In this document: one piece after another, positions 34,785-44,236 of the stretch | How positions within the stretch are numbered: position 1 is the first letter of the stretch | How the letters are laid out: each line of letters opens with the position of its first letter | From: JAFGAV01 sp041479055 | GTDB taxonomy: Bacteria; Acidobacteriota; Aminicenantia; Aminicenantales; JAFGAV01 | Length of the DNA: 64,000 nucleotides | NCBI GenBank assembly: GCA_963702835.1 | Contig: OY969762.1 | Coordinates: forward strand, 558,001 to 622,000 | Direction of reading: 5' to 3' | Translations under genes and position numbers: made by a program | The notes under the pieces: generated by a model | Databases searched by the model: none | What the model was told of the DNA's origin: nothing | What the model saw: the letters and a program-made list of their open reading frames with translations, nothing else

Positions 34785-36245
34785 ATGGAGCTGACACCCA
34801 GGACAAAGCTTAATGATCTACTGAAAAAGTATCCTTTTCTTCTCGAATTTTTGGTTAGGCTTGCTCCCAACTTCGAAAAACTCAAAAACCCGGCCCTGCG
34901 CCATACCTTAGGCCGGGTGGCCACCCTGAGCCAGGCGGCTCAGCTGGGTGACGTGCCGTTGGACAAGCTCCTCCAGGCGTTGGCCGAAGAGATCCGCAGG
35001 ATCAAGAACGAGGCCGTGACCGTAGGCCGGTCGGGCGGTGAGGGAGACGAGCCCCTGAGCAGGGAGGTGCGGCTGGAAATCCTCAAGGACATCATCCGCG
35101 ACCTCCATGGCGGCCAGGACATGGACAAGCTCAAGCGACGGTTCGCCGCGCTCATCAAGGACATCAGCGCGGCCGAAATTTCGGAGATGGAGCAGCGACT
35201 GATCCAGGAGGGCATGCCGGTCGAGGAGGTCACCCGGCTGTGCGACGTGCACGTCCAGGTTTTTAAAGAATCGCTCGACACGCAACCCCGACCCTCCGCC
35301 CCTCCCGGCCATCCGCTCCATACGCTCATGGCCGAGAACCGCGCCCTGGAGAAGATCGTGGCCCGGGCCGAAGTGCTGCTGCGGCGTTTGGGAAGCCCGG
35401 CCCGGGAGGAGAACCTTTCCAAGGTCAAGCCCGAGCTGCTGGCCGAACTGCAGGCCTTGGGGGAGCTGGAGAAGCATTTCCTGAAGAAGGAGAACCAGCT
35501 CTTTCCGCTTTTGGAGGCCAAGGGCATCAGCGGCCCGTCCAAGGTCATGTGGGCCGTGGATAACGACATCCGGGCTCATCTCCGGGAGACGGTCGGGGCG
35601 GTGCAGGCCGGCCAGGCGGCCGCGGCGGCCAAACTGGGAACCCAGACCCTGACCGAGATCCGGGATATGATTTATAAGGAAGAAAAAATCCTGTTCCCCA
35701 TGAGCCTGGAAACCTTAAGCCGGGAGGACTGGGGCCGGGTGAAGCAGGGGGAGGAGGAGATCGGCTACGCCTGGGTTATGCCCGGTTCGGAGTGGAAACC
35801 CGCCCCGGCGGCCAAATTGCCCTATGAAAAACCGGTGTCGCGGCTGCCCCTCGACATCGGGGCCCTGACCCTCGAGCAGGTCAATTTGCTGCTCAAACAC
35901 CTGCCGGTGGATGTGACCCTGGTGGACGAGGAAAACAAAGTGCTTTATTACTCGGACACCAAGGACCGCATTTTTCCCCGCAGCCGGGCCATCATCGGCC
36001 GACGGGTCCAGGACTGTCACCCGCCGGCCAGCGTTCATGTGGTCAACAAGATCCTGGACTCTTTCCGCAGCGGACAGAGGGAAGTGGCCGAGTTTTGGAT
36101 CCAGATGGGGGAGCGGTTCATTTATATCCGCTATTTCGCCGTGCGCGATGTGGCGGGCGGCTACCGCGGCTGTCTGGAAGTCAGTCAGGACGTAACGGGG
36201 ATCAAGCGCTTGGAGGGCCAACAGCGGCTGCTCGACTGGAAATGA
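34785..36245 (+). CDS. DUF438/hemerythrin-like/PAS protein
   Basis: 486 residues from ATG 34785 (AAGGAGG upstream). Domains in order: DUF1858-like N-terminus (TKLNDLLKKYPFLLEFLVRL), DUF438 (SREVRLEILKDIIRDLHGGQ; MEQRLIQEGMPVEEVTRLCDVH), HHE hemerythrin-like region (GHPLHTLMAENRALEKI; LEKHFLKKENQLFPLLEAKG; IRAHLRETV; IYKEEKILFPM) and a PAS domain (DVTLVDEENKVLYYSDTKDR to VSQDVTGI). Family members bind haem or diiron and sense redox signals in anaerobes. Heads a redox gene cluster; soluble. Confidence 0.88.
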   Translation: MELTPRTKLNDLLKKYPFLLEFLVRLAPNFEKLKNPALRHTLGRVATLSQAAQLGDVPLDKLLQALAEEIRRIKNEAVTVGRSGGEGDEPLSREVRLEILKDIIRDLHGGQDMDKLKRRFAALIKDISAAEISEMEQRLIQEGMPVEEVTRLCDVHVQVFKESLDTQPRPSAPPGHPLHTLMAENRALEKIVARAEVLLRRLGSPAREENLSKVKPELLAELQALGELEKHFLKKENQLFPLLEAKGISGPSKVMWAVDNDIRAHLRETVGAVQAGQAAAAAKLGTQTLTEIRDMIYKEEKILFPMSLETLSREDWGRVKQGEEEIGYAWVMPGSEWKPAPAAKLPYEKPVSRLPLDIGALTLEQVNLLLKHLPVDVTLVDEENKVLYYSDTKDRIFPRSRAIIGRRVQDCHPPASVHVVNKILDSFRSGQREVAEFWIQMGERFIYIRYFAVRDVAGGYRGCLEVSQDVTGIKRLEGQQRLLDWK

Positions 36246-36273
36246 GCAAAAAGATTGTCTTAGGAGGATCAAT

Positions 36274-36468
36274 ATGGCGGCTAAAGTGAAACCCAACAAA
36301 ACGGCTGCTAAAGGCTTCGGGGTAAAAGCCGGGGCCAAGAAGGGCGAGGCCTACGTGTGCGGCGTCTGCGGCTATCGGCTGGTTGTGGACCGCGCCTGCG
36401 GGTGCGCCGCTGTCCACACTCACTACTGCTGCAGCCAGAAGATGGCGAAGGTCGCGGCCAAGAAATAA
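36274..36468 (+). CDS. Small cysteine-rich (zinc-ribbon or metallothionein-like) protein
   Basis: 64 residues; AGGAGG precedes the ATG. A Lys/Ala-rich N-terminus (MAAKVKPNKTAAKGFGVKAG) is followed by YVCGVCGYRLVVD, RACGCAAVHTHYCCSQKM: two CxxC/CxC pairs and a CC with intervening His, likely binding Zn or Fe. The basic tails could contact nucleic acid. Sits between the DUF438 and MBL genes with no gap to the latter. Family not recognised with certainty. Confidence 0.8.
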   Translation: MAAKVKPNKTAAKGFGVKAGAKKGEAYVCGVCGYRLVVDRACGCAAVHTHYCCSQKMAKVAAKK

Positions 36469-37275
36469 GTGGACCACATCCATTTCCTGGGAACGGCCGG
36501 CTCGCGGTTCGTGGTGGCCCGGCAGACCCGCTCCTCCGGGGGAGTCCTGCTGCAAGCCGCCGGCCAGCGCGTCTTGATCGACCCGGGGCCGGGCTCTCTG
36601 GTCCGCCTCTCTCAGGTCCGGCCGCCGCTGGAGGCTTCTTCCCTGTCGGCTGTTTTTCTGACCCACGGCCACATCGACCACGCCAACGACGTCAACATCA
36701 TCGTGGACGCCATGACCAGCGGCGGGTTCAAAAAACAGGGCAAGCTGTTTGTTCCCGGCGACTGCCTGGAGGGTGAGCGTGCCGTCGTCCTGAAGTACGT
36801 GCGTCAATTCGTGGAGGAAATCGTCGTCCTCGAGCCCGAGAAGGAATACACCCTCGGCCGTCTCCGCTTCCGGACCTCGGCCCGTCTCCTGCACGGGGCG
36901 GAAACCTATGGCTTTCTCTTCGATATCGACGGCCGGCGTTTATCTTTTCTATCCGACACGCGGTTTTTTCCAGGCTTGCTCTCCAGCTACCGGGGGAGCG
37001 ATGTGCTGGTGGTCAACGTGGTCAGGGATATTCCCTTTGAGGACAACGGTATCCTGCATCTCACCTTGGAGGACGTGAAGGCCATTTTGGAGGGGCTGCG
37101 GCCCCGGACCGCCATCTTGACCCATTTCGGGGTGAAGATGCTCCAGGCCGGTCCGGAGGAGCAGGCCCAGCGGCTGGGCCGGGAGCTGGGGCTGGAGGTG
37201 CTGGCCGCCTGGGACGGGATGACCTACCCGCTGCAGGAGTCGGACCGCTCGGACCAATTCCTACAAAATAGATAA
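36469..37275 (+). CDS. Metallo-beta-lactamase-fold hydrolase
   Basis: 268 residues from GTG 36469, directly after the preceding stop. MBL metal motif FLTHGHIDHAND (HxHxDH, near 63-74), first strand LGTAGSRF and QRVLIDPGPG; later metal ligands H (RLLHGAETYGF), D (FLSDTRFF) and H (ILTHFGV). RNase Z/PhnP-like long-chain MBL layout; substrate unknown. Position in the redox/Fe-S cluster suggests a hydrolytic or repair role, but that is only context. Confidence 0.87.
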   Translation: MDHIHFLGTAGSRFVVARQTRSSGGVLLQAAGQRVLIDPGPGSLVRLSQVRPPLEASSLSAVFLTHGHIDHANDVNIIVDAMTSGGFKKQGKLFVPGDCLEGERAVVLKYVRQFVEEIVVLEPEKEYTLGRLRFRTSARLLHGAETYGFLFDIDGRRLSFLSDTRFFPGLLSSYRGSDVLVVNVVRDIPFEDNGILHLTLEDVKAILEGLRPRTAILTHFGVKMLQAGPEEQAQRLGRELGLEVLAAWDGMTYPLQESDRSDQFLQNR

Positions 37276-37316
37276 GATAAAATGTTGTAAAGATATCAGG
37301 GAGCCGAGAAGGAGCC

Positions 37317-39092
37317 ATGGATAATTCCTCAGAAGTCGCCGGCCGAGAGCCTCAGGGCGACATCTCCGTCCTTATCGCCGGCGAGGCGGGTGATGGGATC
37401 CTGTTCACCAGCAACGTCCTGGCCAAAGTCCTCAAACGGCACGGCTGGGAGGCCCTGACCTGCCGCGATTTTCCCTCCAACATCCGGGGCGAGCCGTCCT
37501 CCACCATCATCCGCGCCTCGCGCCGTCCCCTCCTCGGCCGTCCGGACAGGGTGGACATCATCCTGGCCTTCGACTGTCAGCGCTGCCGGCAGCTGATTCG
37601 TTTCATCAGGCCGGGAGGCATCGTTCTGTGCGAAGGGGAGGAGGAGGCACCCTGCGGCCAGCACCCGCCGGCCGCGTTCTCCTTCTACCGGTTCCATATG
37701 AGGAAAGAGGCCCGGGAGAAGTTCGGCAGCGAGTTGTTCAAGAACATGATTGTCCTGGGCGGGCTCGGCTATCTGTTCGGGCTTGACCAGACGGTCTTGG
37801 ATTCAGTCATCACCGAGATGTTCCTGAAGAAGAAGGGCCGGGCCGTAGTGGACATCAACCTGCGAGCCGTTGCCCTGGGCTACCAGAAGGCCCGGGAACT
37901 TGTCCCCGAAGAGAAGAGGACTTCACTGGAACGCAAGCTGGACGCCGGCCGTCTTGTCCTGTCCGGCGACGAAGCTATCGCCTTCGGCGCCCTGGCCGCC
38001 GGCTGCCGCTTTTTTGCCGCCTACCCCATCTGTCCCGCTTCCGAGATCTGGCAATGGCTGGCCCTCAATTTTCCCGAGTTCCAGGGCCTCGTTGTTCAAA
38101 CCGAGGATGAGCTGGCCGCCCTGAATATGGCATTGGGCGCGGCTTATGCCGGTGCCCGGGCCATGACCTCCACTTCGGGCCCGGGCGGGTCGCTGATGAT
38201 GGAGGCCTTCAGCCTGGCCGGGATGGCCGAGATCCCGGTCGTCATCGCCCACGTCCAGCGGGTCGGGCCCAGCACCGGTATTCCGACCAAGACCGAACAG
38301 TCCGACCTCACCCAATGGGTCTTCGGCGCGCACGGCGATTTCCCCAGGATTATCCTGGCCCCGGGCACTCTCGAGGAGTGTTTCGATTTCACCGTGGCCG
38401 CTTTCAACCTGGCCGAAATGTATCAGTGTCCGGTCGTGCTCCTGACCGAAGAGGATATGGGCCAAAATTCGAGGACGACGCCGGACTTCGACCTGGGCCG
38501 GGTGACCGTCGACCGCGGCCGGCTGCTCACCGAGCGGGACCTGGCCGGCCTTGCGGAGTTCAAGAGGTACGCCATCACCCCGGACGGAATCTCCCCCCGC
38601 AGCTTGCCGGCCCAGAGGGGAGGGCTCCATATGGTCGAGGGCAACGAGCATGACGAGAAGGGCTTTCGCCAGGAAGACGCGGCCAATCGCGTCCGAATGA
38701 CCGAAAAGAGGATGCGTAAGCTCGAAACCTGCCGGAAAGACCTTCCTCCGCCGCGCCGCTGGGGAGAGGGCGGGGCGGCCATCGGCTTCGTTACGATCGG
38801 CTCGGTCCTGGGCGCCGTCCTGGAGGCCGGTGAGGAATTGCGGAGGAGGGGCCATGAAACCAAGACCCTCCAGATCCGGACTCTGTGGCCGTTCCCCGGC
38901 CAGGAGGTCTCGGAATTCCTGTCCCTCTGCCGGCGGGCTTTCGTGGTGGAGAATAACTTCAGCGGTCAGCTCCATACCCTGATCCGCAGCCAGGTCTGCC
39001 CGGAGCTCGAATTGAAAAAAGTGCTGAACTATTCGGCCCAGCCTTTTGCCCCGGCCGACATCATCCGGGTCGTGCTGGGAGACCGGATATGA
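37317..39092 (+). CDS. korA: 2-oxoacid:ferredoxin oxidoreductase, fused gamma-alpha subunit
   Basis: 591 residues. The gamma domain (about 15-195) starts DISVLIAGEAGDGILFTSNV; the alpha (pyrimidine-binding) domain (about 205-590) holds ALAAGCRFFAAYPICPASEI and GARAMTSTSGPGGSLMMEAF, ending with a transketolase-C-like FVVENNFSGQLHTLIRS. This gamma-alpha fusion with a separate beta chain is the KorAB-type (2-oxoglutarate or related 2-oxoacid) layout: 2-oxoacid + CoA + 2 oxidised ferredoxin to acyl-CoA + CO2. Ile replaces the usual Thr in YPIxPASE. Overlaps the beta subunit by 4 bp. Confidence 0.93.
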   Translation: MDNSSEVAGREPQGDISVLIAGEAGDGILFTSNVLAKVLKRHGWEALTCRDFPSNIRGEPSSTIIRASRRPLLGRPDRVDIILAFDCQRCRQLIRFIRPGGIVLCEGEEEAPCGQHPPAAFSFYRFHMRKEAREKFGSELFKNMIVLGGLGYLFGLDQTVLDSVITEMFLKKKGRAVVDINLRAVALGYQKARELVPEEKRTSLERKLDAGRLVLSGDEAIAFGALAAGCRFFAAYPICPASEIWQWLALNFPEFQGLVVQTEDELAALNMALGAAYAGARAMTSTSGPGGSLMMEAFSLAGMAEIPVVIAHVQRVGPSTGIPTKTEQSDLTQWVFGAHGDFPRIILAPGTLEECFDFTVAAFNLAEMYQCPVVLLTEEDMGQNSRTTPDFDLGRVTVDRGRLLTERDLAGLAEFKRYAITPDGISPRSLPAQRGGLHMVEGNEHDEKGFRQEDAANRVRMTEKRMRKLETCRKDLPPPRRWGEGGAAIGFVTIGSVLGAVLEAGEELRRRGHETKTLQIRTLWPFPGQEVSEFLSLCRRAFVVENNFSGQLHTLIRSQVCPELELKKVLNYSAQPFAPADIIRVVLGDRI

Positions 39093-39949
39093 GAAAAAAA
39101 GAGGACTTCCAGTTCGACAAGCCTACCTGGTGCCGCGGCTGTGGGCTGTACGGAGTCCTGGAAGCCTTGAAGCGGGCGGCCGCCGCGCTCGACCTCGAGC
39201 CCGAGAATATGGTCATCGTCACCGGCATCGGTTGCCATGGCCGCCTGAACTCCCATTTCCGAGCCTTCGGGTTCCATGGGCTCCACGGCCGCGTTCTGCC
39301 CCTAGCCTCCGGAGTCAAGCTGGCCAACTCCCGTTTGACCGTGGTAGGGGTCAGCGGCGACGGCGACGCTTATTCAATCGGCATGGGTCATTTCATTCAT
39401 GCCCTTCGGAAGAACATCGGGCTGACCCTGGTGGTGGTCGATAACCGCATCTACGGCCTGACCCAGGGCCAGACCTCGCCCACCAGCAGCTTGGGCTTCC
39501 GGTCGATATCCACACCCTTCGGCTCTAAGGAATACCCCCTGGACGGCTTGAAGCTGGCCCTGGCCGCCGGCGGCTCTTTCATCAGCCGCGGTTTTTCCGG
39601 CGAGGTCGGGCCCCTGGCCGGGTTGATGGAGCAGGCCCTAAGGCATAAAGGGTTTTCCCTGGTCGAGGTGCTCAGCCCCTGCGTCACTCACAACTCGGTC
39701 AACACCTATGGCTGGTTCAGGAGCCGCCTGTTGAAAGTCGAGCAGGAGCCCGGGTATGATCCTGCCGATATCCGGAAGGCCTGGGCCTTGCTCGACAGGG
39801 AAGATCGTCTGCCCGTCGGGCTGGTCTTCCGCCGGGAGAAGGCCGCCTTCCAAGAGATGGTCCTGGAGGGCCGTGACCTTGCTTTGGCTGCCGCGGACCT
39901 CCGGCCCGACAGGGCCCGGCTCGAAAAAATCATGGAAAAATTCAGATGA
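39089..39949 (+). CDS. korB: 2-oxoacid:ferredoxin oxidoreductase, beta subunit
   Basis: 286 residues. N-terminal PTWCRGCGLYGVL (Cys ligands of the 4Fe-4S cluster with GIGCHGRLN), TPP/Mg motif VVGVSGDGDAYSIGMGHFIHALRKN, NRIYGLTQGQTSPTS; C-terminal LVEVLSPCVTHN. Length typical for KorB. Partner of the fused alpha chain. No ferredoxin subunit gene follows, so an external ferredoxin is needed. Supports an anaerobic central metabolism. Confidence 0.95.
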   Translation: MRKKEDFQFDKPTWCRGCGLYGVLEALKRAAAALDLEPENMVIVTGIGCHGRLNSHFRAFGFHGLHGRVLPLASGVKLANSRLTVVGVSGDGDAYSIGMGHFIHALRKNIGLTLVVVDNRIYGLTQGQTSPTSSLGFRSISTPFGSKEYPLDGLKLALAAGGSFISRGFSGEVGPLAGLMEQALRHKGFSLVEVLSPCVTHNSVNTYGWFRSRLLKVEQEPGYDPADIRKAWALLDREDRLPVGLVFRREKAAFQEMVLEGRDLALAAADLRPDRARLEKIMEKFR

Positions 39950-39983
39950 AGGCTATATATTGTCTTTTTAAAGGAGCTCCCTA

Positions 39984-40202
39984 ATGAAAGAAAAAGTCCA
40001 GCAGTCCCTGAACAAAATCCGGCCCGGCCTCCAAGCCGACGGCGGCGATGTCGTGCTGGTGGAGGTCAAGGACGGCGTCGTCAAGGTCAAGCTCACCGGT
40101 GCCTGCGGCGGATGCCCCATGTCCCAGATGACGCTGAAGATGGGGATCGAGCGCCAGCTTAAGAAGGATGTGCCCGAGGTCAAGGAAGTGATAGCCGTCT
40201 GA
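39984..40202 (+). CDS. Nfu/NifU C-terminal domain Fe-S carrier
   Basis: 72 residues, AAAGGAGCTC upstream. LNKIRPGLQADGGDVVLVEV and GACGGCPMSQMTLK carry the CxxC that bridges a 4Fe-4S cluster between two monomers. Single-domain Nfu delivering clusters to apoproteins; the neighbouring 2-oxoacid oxidoreductase and NadA are plausible clients. Confidence 0.94.
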   Translation: MKEKVQQSLNKIRPGLQADGGDVVLVEVKDGVVKVKLTGACGGCPMSQMTLKMGIERQLKKDVPEVKEVIAV

Positions 40203-40260
40203 GGAGCCGGCGGCTGTTTGAGCCCAACCGGGGAAAGGCATTAGGGTGGGGAAGCAGGTC

Positions 40261-41442
40261 ATGAAAAAAGTTTATTTGGACCACATGGCGGCCACCCCGC
40301 TTCATCCGCAGGCCCTGGAGGCCATGCTGCCGTTCCTCAAGGAGAATTTCGGGAATCCCCAAAGTCTGCATTCTTTCGGCCAGCCGGTGCAGGAAGCGGT
40401 TGAGGAGGCCAGGGCCAAGGTAGCCCGCTTGATTAACGCTTCGGCCGAGGAGATTTTCTTCACCGCCAACGGCTCGGAAGCCAACAACTTCGCGGTCAAG
40501 GGCATGGCCCTGGCCCGGCGCGATAAAGGCAAGCACCTGGTCGTATCAGCCATCGAACACCAGTCTGTCCTGAACTCGGTCAAGAGCCTGGAGCGGCTGG
40601 GTTTCCAGGCGACGCTCGTGCCCGTGGACCGGGACGGGCTGGTGGACCCGGAAGCGGTGGCCAAGGCTCTAACTCCGGAAACCGCCCTCGTTTCGGTCAT
40701 GCTGGCCAACAGCGAAGTGGGCTCCCTCGAACCAGTGGCCGATATCGCCCGCGCCTGCCGCGCCCGCCAGGTGCCCTTGCCACACCGACGCCGTGGCCGC
40801 GGTGGGCAATATCCCCGTGGACGTCAGAGCGCTTGAGGTAGACGCCCTGAGCCTGGCCGGGGACCAGTTTTACGGCCCCAAGGGCAGCGCCGCCCTGTTT
40901 GTCCGGAAAGGGGTGCGCATCCTGCCCTTCGTCGACGGAGGCATCCAGGAAGGCGGCCGGCGGGCCGGGACGGAGAACGTCGCCGGCATCGTCGGCTTGG
41001 GAAGAGCAGCCGAGGTTGCCGCCTCAGAGCTGGGCCGCCGGATGGATGAAGCCCGGGCTCTGCGCGACCGGCTGATAGAAGAGCTGCCGCGGCGCATCGA
41101 ACGGGTGATCCTTACCGGACACCGGACCCGCCGACTCCCCCATCACGCCAGCTTCTGCATCGAATTCGTCGAGGGCGAAGCCATGCTCCTCCACCTGGAC
41201 ATGAAAGGGATCGCCGCCTCCTCAGGCTCGGCCTGCACCTCACGAGCCCTCAAGGTCTCCCATGTGCTCCTGGCCATGGGCCTCGACCATGCCCTGGCCC
41301 AGGGCTCTCTCGTCTTCGGTTTCCTGGACAGCACCGAGGCGGAGGACATTGACTATTTACTGGAGGTTTTCCCCCCATCATCCGGCGGCTGCGGGAGATG
41401 TCCCCCCTCTACACGAAGTTTCTCGAGGAGAGCCGAAAATGA
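40261..41442 (+). pseudogene. NifS-like cysteine desulfurase, two frameshifts; PLP lysine apparently replaced
   Basis: Starts MKKVYLDHMAATPLHPQALE (ATG 40261). An extra base near 40779-40781 breaks the frame inside ...VPLHTDAVAAVGNIP, and one missing C in the C6 run near 41371-41376 must be restored to reach IRRLREMSPLYTKFLEE and the TGA at 41440. Restored length about 393. The active Cys is intact (ASSGSACTSRAL), as is GGIQEGGRRAGTEN. Where NifS/IscS usually have HK-x-x-GPKG with the PLP lysine, this reads AGDQFYGPKG. It would give sulfur to the NifU-like scaffold, whose ATG overlaps its stop. Confidence 0.85.
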
Positions 41443-41996
41443 TGTACACCGAAAAAGTCATGGATCATTTCCAGAACCCCCGCAACGTCGGGGTGATCAA
41501 GGATGCCGACGGGGTCGGCCAGGTGGGCAACCCGGTCTGCGGCGACATGATGACCTTTTACATAAAGGTCAAGGACGGCCGTCTGGCCGACATCAAGTTC
41601 CAGACCTTCGGCTGCGGGGCGGCCATCGCCGTCTCCAGCATCGTCAGCGAGATGGCCATGAACAAGACCCTGGAGGAAGCCCTGAAGCTCACCAACGAGA
41701 AAGTGGCCGAGGAGCTGGGAGGGCTGCCCAAGAACAAGCTGCACTGCTCCAACCTGGGCGCCGACGCCCTGCACAAGGCTATCGAGGACTACTATACCCG
41801 CCAGGGGAGCAAGCCCGGCCGGGCCAAGGCCGAGGCGGCGGAATCCTGCTGCTGCCCCTACTGCGACGGCCCGGTGGAGGGCGGCGAGGGGGTCTGCCAG
41901 ACCTGCAACGTCGAACTGGAGGAATGCCCGGAGTGCCACAAAGCCACTAGCGCCCAGGAGGAGACCTGCGCCCACTGCGGGGTCAAGATCCGCTAG
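41439..41996 (+). CDS. NifU/IscU-like Fe-S scaffold fused to a C-terminal double zinc ribbon
   Basis: 185 residues (ATG at 41439, or 41442). Residues 1-125 are an IscU-type scaffold with the three cluster cysteines in NPVCGDMM, QTFGCGAAIA and KLHCSNLGA. After a linker, residues ~138-185 hold eight to nine cysteines as CxxC units: SCCCPYCDGPVEGGEG, CQTCNVELEECPECHK, TCAHCGVKIR. This tail is not the usual NifU 2Fe-2S domain but a zinc-ribbon pair. Overlaps nifS, upstream of tusA and nadA. Builds clusters on sulfur from the upstream desulfurase. Confidence 0.9.
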   Translation: MMYTEKVMDHFQNPRNVGVIKDADGVGQVGNPVCGDMMTFYIKVKDGRLADIKFQTFGCGAAIAVSSIVSEMAMNKTLEEALKLTNEKVAEELGGLPKNKLHCSNLGADALHKAIEDYYTRQGSKPGRAKAEAAESCCCPYCDGPVEGGEGVCQTCNVELEECPECHKATSAQEETCAHCGVKIR

Positions 41997-42058
41997 GAGC
42001 GGCCGCCGGCCCACCGGCCCCCGGGCAGCCGGCGAAGCTGGGCTCGGAGCGAGACATC

Positions 42059-42292
42059 GTGCGTGCCGACAGAAAATTGGATTGTTTCGGCCTATTATGC
42101 CCCATGCCCATTATCCAAACGGCCAAAACGATTAAGCAGATGAAGAAGGGGGAGGTGCTGGAAGTGACCGCCACGGACCCGGGAATCAAGGAGGACATGC
42201 CCGCCTGGTGCCGGACAAGCGGCCAGGAATACTTGGGCCTGGAGGAGGAGGGTGAAATCGTCCGGGTTTATGTCCGCAAGGTGAAGGACTGA
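42059..42292 (+). CDS. TusA-family sulfur carrier protein
   Basis: 77 residues from GTG 42059. LDCFGLLCPMPIIQTAKTIK carries the CPMP motif with the persulfide cysteine; PGIKEDMPAWCRTSGQEYLG matches the helix before the last strands. IRA fold. Cytoplasmic sulfur relay, probably between the adjacent desulfurase and a thiolation or cluster-assembly target. 13 bp upstream of nadA. Confidence 0.93.
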   Translation: MRADRKLDCFGLLCPMPIIQTAKTIKQMKKGEVLEVTATDPGIKEDMPAWCRTSGQEYLGLEEEGEIVRVYVRKVKD

Positions 42293-42305
42293 GGGGGGTG
42301 AGCGG

Positions 42306-43211
<906 letters not shown>

Positions 43212-43220
43212 GAGGATTTT

Positions 43221-43724
43221 ATGAAAATAAATGTGGAGGAGAATCTCAAGACCGCTTTCGCCGGTGAGAGCCAGGCCCACTTGAAATATCAGGCCTTCGC
43301 CGATAAAGCGGAGAGCGATAAGCTGCCCAACGTGGCCCGCCTCTTTCGGGCCAGTTCTTTCTCCGAGCAGAGGCACGCTTCGAACCACTTCCAGACCCTG
43401 GGCGGGGTGGGGAAGACGCTGGACAACCTGAAGGCGGCCCTGGAGGGCGAGACCTATGAAGTGACCAAGATGTACCCTGAGTTCATCCGCGTCGCCGATG
43501 AGCAGAAAGAGAAGGCTGCGGCCATGATGAACCGGTGGGCGATAGCCGCGGAAAAGGTCCATGCCTCGCTTTACCAGAATGCGATCAAGGGCCTGGAAAA
43601 AGGGACGGACTTGGATACCACACCTATTCATGTCTGTGGCAGGTGCGGGTTCACCGTGGAGGGCGAGGCTCCCGATTTGTGCCCCATCTGCGGCGCTCCC
43701 AAAGCGATGTTCAAGAAGTTTTGA
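43221..43724 (+). CDS. Rubrerythrin
   Basis: 167 residues, AGGAGG upstream. N-terminal diiron bundle: TAFAGESQAHLKYQAFADKA, SSFSEQRHASNHF, EFIRVADEQKEKAAAMMNRW and EKVHASLYQNAI; C-terminal rubredoxin-like FeS4 domain CGRCGFTVEGEAPDLCPICGAP. NADH peroxidase activity in vivo via rubredoxin reductases; here the reductase may be the flavoprotein at 28406. Ends three bases before the ferritin-like gene. Confidence 0.96.
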   Translation: MKINVEENLKTAFAGESQAHLKYQAFADKAESDKLPNVARLFRASSFSEQRHASNHFQTLGGVGKTLDNLKAALEGETYEVTKMYPEFIRVADEQKEKAAAMMNRWAIAAEKVHASLYQNAIKGLEKGTDLDTTPIHVCGRCGFTVEGEAPDLCPICGAPKAMFKKF

Positions 43725-43726
43725 AC

Positions 43727-44236
43727 ATGAAGCTCGACAGCCGTTGGAAGACGCAAGATGTCCTGGCCCTGGCTGTGAAATCCGAGATTGATGCCGCGGC
43801 GCTCTACACCGCTCTCCTGGAAAAAGTCAGCAGCCTCCTCCTCCGGAAAAAGCTGGAGTTCCTCATCTTTGAAGAAAAGAAGCATCGCCGCATCCTGGAA
43901 AAGCTCTACTCCCAAAGATTCGCCGGCCTGGCCCTCAACCTCCCGCCCACTTCTTTCCTGCCCGCCTCCCTGCGGGTGAACCCTGAGACCCTGAGTGTTC
44001 CGCAGCTTTTCCAGACGGCCCTTCAAATCGAGAAGTATTCCGAGGATTTCTACAAATCCGCCGCCAAGATCATGGCCGATGAGGCGGGCCGCAGGATGCT
44101 GGAATACCTGGCCCGGGTGGAGAGGAGTCACTACTTCTTGATTAAATCCGAGATCGACCTCATAGAGAAGTTCCCCGATTCCTACAAGATCGAAGAGACT
44201 GATTTGGGCGAAGACCGGATCCACGTCGGCCCGTAA
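43727..44236 (+). CDS. Ferritin-like domain protein
   Basis: 169 residues from ATG 43727. Helical bundle with ALAVKSEIDAAALYTALLEK and LEFLIFEEKKHRRILEKL (ExxH), then TALQIEKYSEDFYKSAAKIM and LEYLARVERSHYFLIKSEID (second ExxH). A four-helix diiron protein of the same broad type as the product at 27735. Coupled to rubrerythrin. Likely iron or peroxide handling. Confidence 0.87.
   Translation: MKLDSRWKTQDVLALAVKSEIDAAALYTALLEKVSSLLLRKKLEFLIFEEKKHRRILEKLYSQRFAGLALNLPPTSFLPASLRVNPETLSVPQLFQTALQIEKYSEDFYKSAAKIMADEAGRRMLEYLARVERSHYFLIKSEIDLIEKFPDSYKIEETDLGEDRIHVGP

Noticed and set aside
37923..38975. 350-codon minus-strand ORF opposite korA
   Set aside because: Antisense to a clear oxidoreductase subunit; composition artefact.
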